64,000 nucleotides of DNA from Nonomuraea purpurea (GTDB taxonomy: Bacteria > Actinomycetota > Actinomycetes > Streptosporangiales > Streptosporangiaceae): positions 1-64,000 of the forward strand of contig NZ_JBHSBI010000020.1 of the NCBI RefSeq assembly GCF_042650645.1. The letters run 5' to 3'. The position numbers and the translations under genes were made by a program. Below the pieces are notes generated by a model. The model had not been told where the DNA came from. It saw only the letters and a list, made by a program, of their open reading frames with translations, and did no database searches. Positions 60,868-64,000 of the stretch are shown piece after piece (the first letter of the stretch is position 1; the number at the start of each line of letters is the position of its first letter).

Positions 60868-61770
60868 ATGGAGCACATCGTCGTCCAGCCTCCCGAGAGT
60901 GTGACCTGGCAGGTGCACCTCGACCGGTCGATGTGGATCGGCGGCGTCCGCGGCCTCATGCTTCAGGCGCTGCACCCGCTGGCCATGCGCGGCGTCTGGC
61001 AGAACTCCAACTTCCAGGAGGACCCGTTCGGACGGCTGCGCCGCACCGCCGACTTCGTGGGGCGGGTGACGTTCGGCAGCCCCGAGGAGGCCGGCGAGAT
61101 CGGCCGCCGGGTGCGCGGCATCCACAAGGCGCTGCGCATCCACGACCCCGACACCGGCAGGACGCACCGGGTCGACGATCCCGAGCTGCTGCTGTGGGTG
61201 CACTGCGCGGAGGTGTCGTCATACCTGGAGGTGGCCAGGCGCGGCGGGCTCGGCCTCACCGAACGCCAGGCCGACCGGTACCTGGACGAGCAGCGCAAGA
61301 GCGCCTCCTACGTCGGACTGCACCCCGACGACGTGCCCGGCTCGTGCGCGGAGATGGACGCCTACTTCAAGCGGGTACGCCCCGGCCTGCGGGTGACCGA
61401 GGAGGCGGCGGCCACCGTGCGGTTCCTGCTGTGGCCGAGGCTGCCGAGGGAGTTGCGGCTGCTGTCGCCGGGCAAGCCCGCCTACTTCCCGTTCGGCGCG
61501 CTGTGCTACTACTCGCTGCCCGACTGGGCCAGGGGGATGTACCGCGCGCTGCCCGAGGTGCCCAGAGCGAGCGTCACCGCGGCGCTGAAGGCGTTCAGGC
61601 TGGGCATGAACGCGCTGCCCGAGAACGTGCACGACCACGCGTTCATGCCGGCCACGCGGGCGATGTTGCGGGCGTCCAGAGAGCGTCTGGGCGCGGCCGG
61701 ATACGACGTCGGCAAGGGGCTCAGGGGCCTGACCGATCCCCGCCGCCGGCCGAAGGCGCGGGCCGCCTGA
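60868..61770 (+). CDS. DUF2236 (MpaB/Lcp-like oxygenase family) protein, 300 aa
   Basis: Member of PF09995, whose characterised members include latex-clearing protein, a heme dioxygenase, and MpaB. Seen here: SMWIGGVRGLMLQALHPLAMRGV near residue 25, the conserved WVHCAEVSSYLEV, and a helical C-terminal half. ATG 60868 or 60859 may be used. The 3' end overlaps the convergent MFS gene by 50 bases. Substrate is unknown; the family link is by pattern. Confidence 0.82.
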   Translation: MEHIVVQPPESVTWQVHLDRSMWIGGVRGLMLQALHPLAMRGVWQNSNFQEDPFGRLRRTADFVGRVTFGSPEEAGEIGRRVRGIHKALRIHDPDTGRTHRVDDPELLLWVHCAEVSSYLEVARRGGLGLTERQADRYLDEQRKSASYVGLHPDDVPGSCAEMDAYFKRVRPGLRVTEEAAATVRFLLWPRLPRELRLLSPGKPAYFPFGALCYYSLPDWARGMYRALPEVPRASVTAALKAFRLGMNALPENVHDHAFMPATRAMLRASRERLGAAGYDVGKGLRGLTDPRRRPKARAA

Positions 61771-62950
61771 CGGGCAGCAGCGCGCCCGAGGCCAGCACGA
61801 CGACCGAAACGCCGATCATGATGAGCGCGCTGCCCCGCATGCCGGTGCCGTCGAACAGCACGCCCAGCAGGGACGAGGCCGCTGCGGCCCCCACGTACCT
61901 GGAGGACTGGAAGAACCCCACCGCGACCCCGGTGTCGCGGCCGTCGGCGTGCACGAAGACCAGCGAGTTCAACCCGAACTGGCTGAACGCCGACGCCACC
62001 CCCAGCAGCGCGGCGGCCACCGGCGCGAGGCCGACGGGCCCGACCGCGAGCAGCACGCAGGAGCCGGCGAGCAGCAGCGCCGCGCTCAGCAGCAGCACGA
62101 CCCGCATGCCCGCGCGGGCGGCCAGGGCCATGGCGACGGGCGTCGTGACGATCGCCAGGGCGGCCATGGGCAGCACGAGCAGGCCCGCGATGTGCGCGGG
62201 CAGGCCGGCCGAGCGCTGCGCCCACAGCGGCAGCACGAAGAACGCCGAGTAGAAGATCACGTTGACGAGCGAGAACTGGGCGCAGGTCGCCAGCAACTGG
62301 GGCCTCAGGCGGGGCAGCAGGGCCTGGCCGCGCGCGTCCACGCGCACCCTGGGCAGCCAGCGCAGCGCCACGGCGAACGCGACCGCCGCGAGCGGGACGT
62401 TCACCAGGAAGATCGCCCGCCAGCCCCACAACGACACCAGGAACCCGCTGAGCACCGGCCCCGCGGCGGCGCTCGCGGTCAGCACCATCGAGATCATCGC
62501 GATGACGCGCGGCGGCGGCCTGCCGTCCTCGCCGGGCATCGCGGCCTGCACGATCGCCATGCCCGCGGGCATCGTCGCGCAGCTCCCGAACGCCTGCAGC
62601 AGCCGCACGACCAGCAGCGCCGGGTACGACGGCGCCAGCGCGGCCAGCACGCCCGTGACCGCCATCGTCACCAGCCCTGCGCAGAACACCCGCCTCGGCC
62701 CGAACCTGTCGGCCAGTGTCCCCATGACCGGCGGTACCAGGATGCCGGTCAGGTAGAACCCCGCGGCCAGCCAGGTCACGGCGGCGATCCCGACATGGAA
62801 CTCGGCCTCGATGTGGGCCAGCGCCACGGCGATCATGGATGAGTTGAGGGGATTGAACAGCGCCCCCAACGCCACCGCCGCCGGTAACCGGCCCACATGC
62901 TTCACATATGGACCATAACCGCGCTTTACCGACCTAGTCCGATAACGCAT
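61721..62950 (-). CDS. MFS transporter, 409 aa
   Basis: Twelve-helix-type major facilitator with the loop 2-3 motif GTLADRFGPRRVF and a central cytosolic loop (RWLPRVRVDARGQALLP). Likely a drug-type proton antiporter by overall pattern. ATG 62950 overlaps the upstream RecB-like gene by 17 bases; a GTG at 62905 is an alternative start. No specific substrate can be read. The only candidate exporter in the window, but 30 kb from the siderophore operon. Confidence 0.85.
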   Translation of the reverse strand: MRYRTRSVKRGYGPYVKHVGRLPAAVALGALFNPLNSSMIAVALAHIEAEFHVGIAAVTWLAAGFYLTGILVPPVMGTLADRFGPRRVFCAGLVTMAVTGVLAALAPSYPALLVVRLLQAFGSCATMPAGMAIVQAAMPGEDGRPPPRVIAMISMVLTASAAAGPVLSGFLVSLWGWRAIFLVNVPLAAVAFAVALRWLPRVRVDARGQALLPRLRPQLLATCAQFSLVNVIFYSAFFVLPLWAQRSAGLPAHIAGLLVLPMAALAIVTTPVAMALAARAGMRVVLLLSAALLLAGSCVLLAVGPVGLAPVAAALLGVASAFSQFGLNSLVFVHADGRDTGVAVGFFQSSRYVGAAAASSLLGVLFDGTGMRGSALIMIGVSVVVLASGALLPVRRPAPSAGGGDRSGP

Positions 62951-63830
62951 CCCACGGTTGACGTTCGGGACCGGCCGCCTGCCCCTGCGGGCAGTGGCGG
63001 CGGAAGTCGCACCACGAGCAGATGGGGCCGGGGCTGGGCGCGAACAGCTCGTCGATCTCGCCGGGCACCGCCGCGGGGGCCCGCTCGGCGGACTGCCCGC
63101 GCTCGGGCGCGGCCACCGCCGCCCGGTAGCGCTCGTCGGCCTCCGACGCCTCCATCGCCATCTCCTCGGCCCGCGCCAGGTGGCGGGCCAGGGACTCGTC
63201 GGTGTGCCGCCACTCAAGGATCTCGCCGGTGGGCAGATGGTGGAGCTCGACCGTGTGGCAGGGCGTGCGCATCATCGTGGAGGCGGCGATGGCGTAGACG
63301 GCCAGGGCGAGCGAGGAGCGGGCGTCGTCCTGGGAGAGCGGCCGGCGCCCGGTCTTGTAGTCGACCACGACCAGTTCGTCGCCGCGCCGGTCGAGCCGGT
63401 CGATGCGGCCCGACAGGGCGATGACCTTGGTGCGCGTGGCGACCGTGCGCTCGACGCCGACCGGGTCGTCAGCCGGATCCAGAGTCGCGACATATCCGGA
63501 CACGAGGTCGCGGGCGCGGCCGAGCCACCGCGCCGACTGCTCGGCGTCCCTGAACCCCTCGGTGATCCACCCGTTCGTGACCAGGATGGACGCCGTCAGC
63601 GGGGTCCTGCGCTCGTACGGCTCCCGCCACCACCCGGCCAGCGCGTTGTGCACACTCGCCCCGACGCTGTTGTGCGCCCAGGCGGGCCCCTTGGCCGGCT
63701 GCGGCCGGTCCAGATAGGTGAACCGGTAGCGGCGGCGGCAGTCGAGCCAGGTGTTCAACCGCGACGGCGTGCACGAATACAGCCGCCGCGGCATCCCCTC
63801 CAGCGGAAGCTGACCCCGCACTGCGTTCAT
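62934..63830 (-). CDS. RecB-family PD-(D/E)XK nuclease with Fe-S cysteines, 298 aa
   Basis: Stand-alone nuclease domain similar to AddB/Cas4-type RecB nucleases. GRIDRLDRRGDELVVVDYKTG (near residue 140) holds the catalytic D-x-K. A Cys near residue 31 (WLDCRRRYRF) and the C-terminal CSWCDFRRHC are the expected four ligands of a 4Fe-4S cluster. ATG 63830 is preceded by GAGG. Probably a repair or DNA-end-processing exonuclease. Confidence 0.88.
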   Translation of the reverse strand: MNAVRGQLPLEGMPRRLYSCTPSRLNTWLDCRRRYRFTYLDRPQPAKGPAWAHNSVGASVHNALAGWWREPYERRTPLTASILVTNGWITEGFRDAEQSARWLGRARDLVSGYVATLDPADDPVGVERTVATRTKVIALSGRIDRLDRRGDELVVVDYKTGRRPLSQDDARSSLALAVYAIAASTMMRTPCHTVELHHLPTGEILEWRHTDESLARHLARAEEMAMEASEADERYRAAVAAPERGQSAERAPAAVPGEIDELFAPSPGPICSWCDFRRHCPQGQAAGPERQPWDALSD

Positions 63831-63926
63831 GTGACCTCACTCCGTAAAGGCGGGCTCGATCGCCGAACCCTGCCCCGCCGACGTGCGGCGGGGTGGAGAA
63901 ACGGCAGTGGCGTGCGGAAGACGCGG

Positions 63927-64000
63927 CTAGTCGTCGTTCGGGTTGAGCCTGATGCCGGAGATCTTGGTGCCGTCGGTCAGAGGGCCCTCGGCCTCGGCGT
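63927..64000 (-). CDS. C-terminal end of an unidentified gene (partial)
   Basis: Stop codon TAG at 63929-63927. The last readable residues are GPLTDGTKISGIRLNPNDD, in a frame with good codon bias. The rest lies beyond the right edge, so no product can be named. Confidence 0.5.
   Translation of the reverse strand, partial: AEAEGPLTDGTKISGIRLNPNDD

Overview
The window is high-GC actinobacterial DNA with strong G/C preference at third codon positions, GTG and TTG starts, and many ATGA-type stop/start overlaps. Lineage markers include WhiB7 with an AT-hook, an AdnAB-type helicase-nuclease pair, mycosin-like proteases, DUF3107, MoeZ, mycoredoxin and an actinobacterial rRNA leader box. The content fits a filamentous actinomycete, plausibly Streptosporangiaceae (a Nonomuraea-like genome). 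That placement is inference; no species call is possible from the sequence alone.

Layout. 1-250: leader and promoter of an rRNA operon that runs off the left edge on the minus strand. 554-4400: two small unknown genes, then kdpDE without kdpFABC. 4486-4780: two initiator tRNA-Met genes, each with its own terminator. 4836-18453: mostly conserved housekeeping or membrane genes (UPF0182, a PDZ/Lon-like protease, moaE, an epimerase-like protein, a zincin, a NUDIX hydrolase, a VanJ-like membrane phosphatase, a YgjP-like metallopeptidase, a ThiF-like E1 protein, an ABC1 kinase). 19190-20170: whiB7 with a long leader that looks like a transcription attenuator. 20241-26153: tesB, uvrD2, a secreted esterase, mycoredoxin and nudC. 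26258-31521: an iron-box-controlled four-gene operon for an NRPS-independent siderophore (ATP-grasp ligase, two IucA/IucC synthetases, a PLP decarboxylase) with the gene order of the vibrioferrin pathway minus its exporter. 31481-48010: a long minus-strand run with adnB, adnA, a TagF-like polymerase, an alkyltransferase-like protein, two tandem 'partner plus mycosin' modules, moeZ and a hydrolase.

48540-52310 is the most unusual region. It is an imperfect palindrome of about 3.7 kb: four paralogous genes for small secreted Gly/Trp/Asn/His-rich proteins, two per strand pointing inward, with mirrored leaders, mirrored terminators and a mirrored pair of hairpin elements around a non-coding centre of about 500 bp. 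I do not recognise this family or the arrangement. It borders an NHEJ locus (ku and separate LigD-type ligase and polymerase genes, 52509-55207).

55243-64000: a small acidic protein, a TetR regulator, DUF3107, a ferritin-like protein, a DEAD-box RNA helicase, a hydrolase, a DUF2236 oxygenase-like protein, an MFS transporter, a RecB-like nuclease and the tail of one more gene.

How it fits together: the core is genome maintenance (UvrD2, AdnAB, Ku/Lig/Pol, ATL, RecB-like nuclease) and redox or antibiotic stress (WhiB7, mycoredoxin, NudC, MoeZ). The siderophore operon and the palindromic secreted-protein array look like accessory insertions into this otherwise conserved backbone. All start sites, promoters and RNA structures are read by eye.
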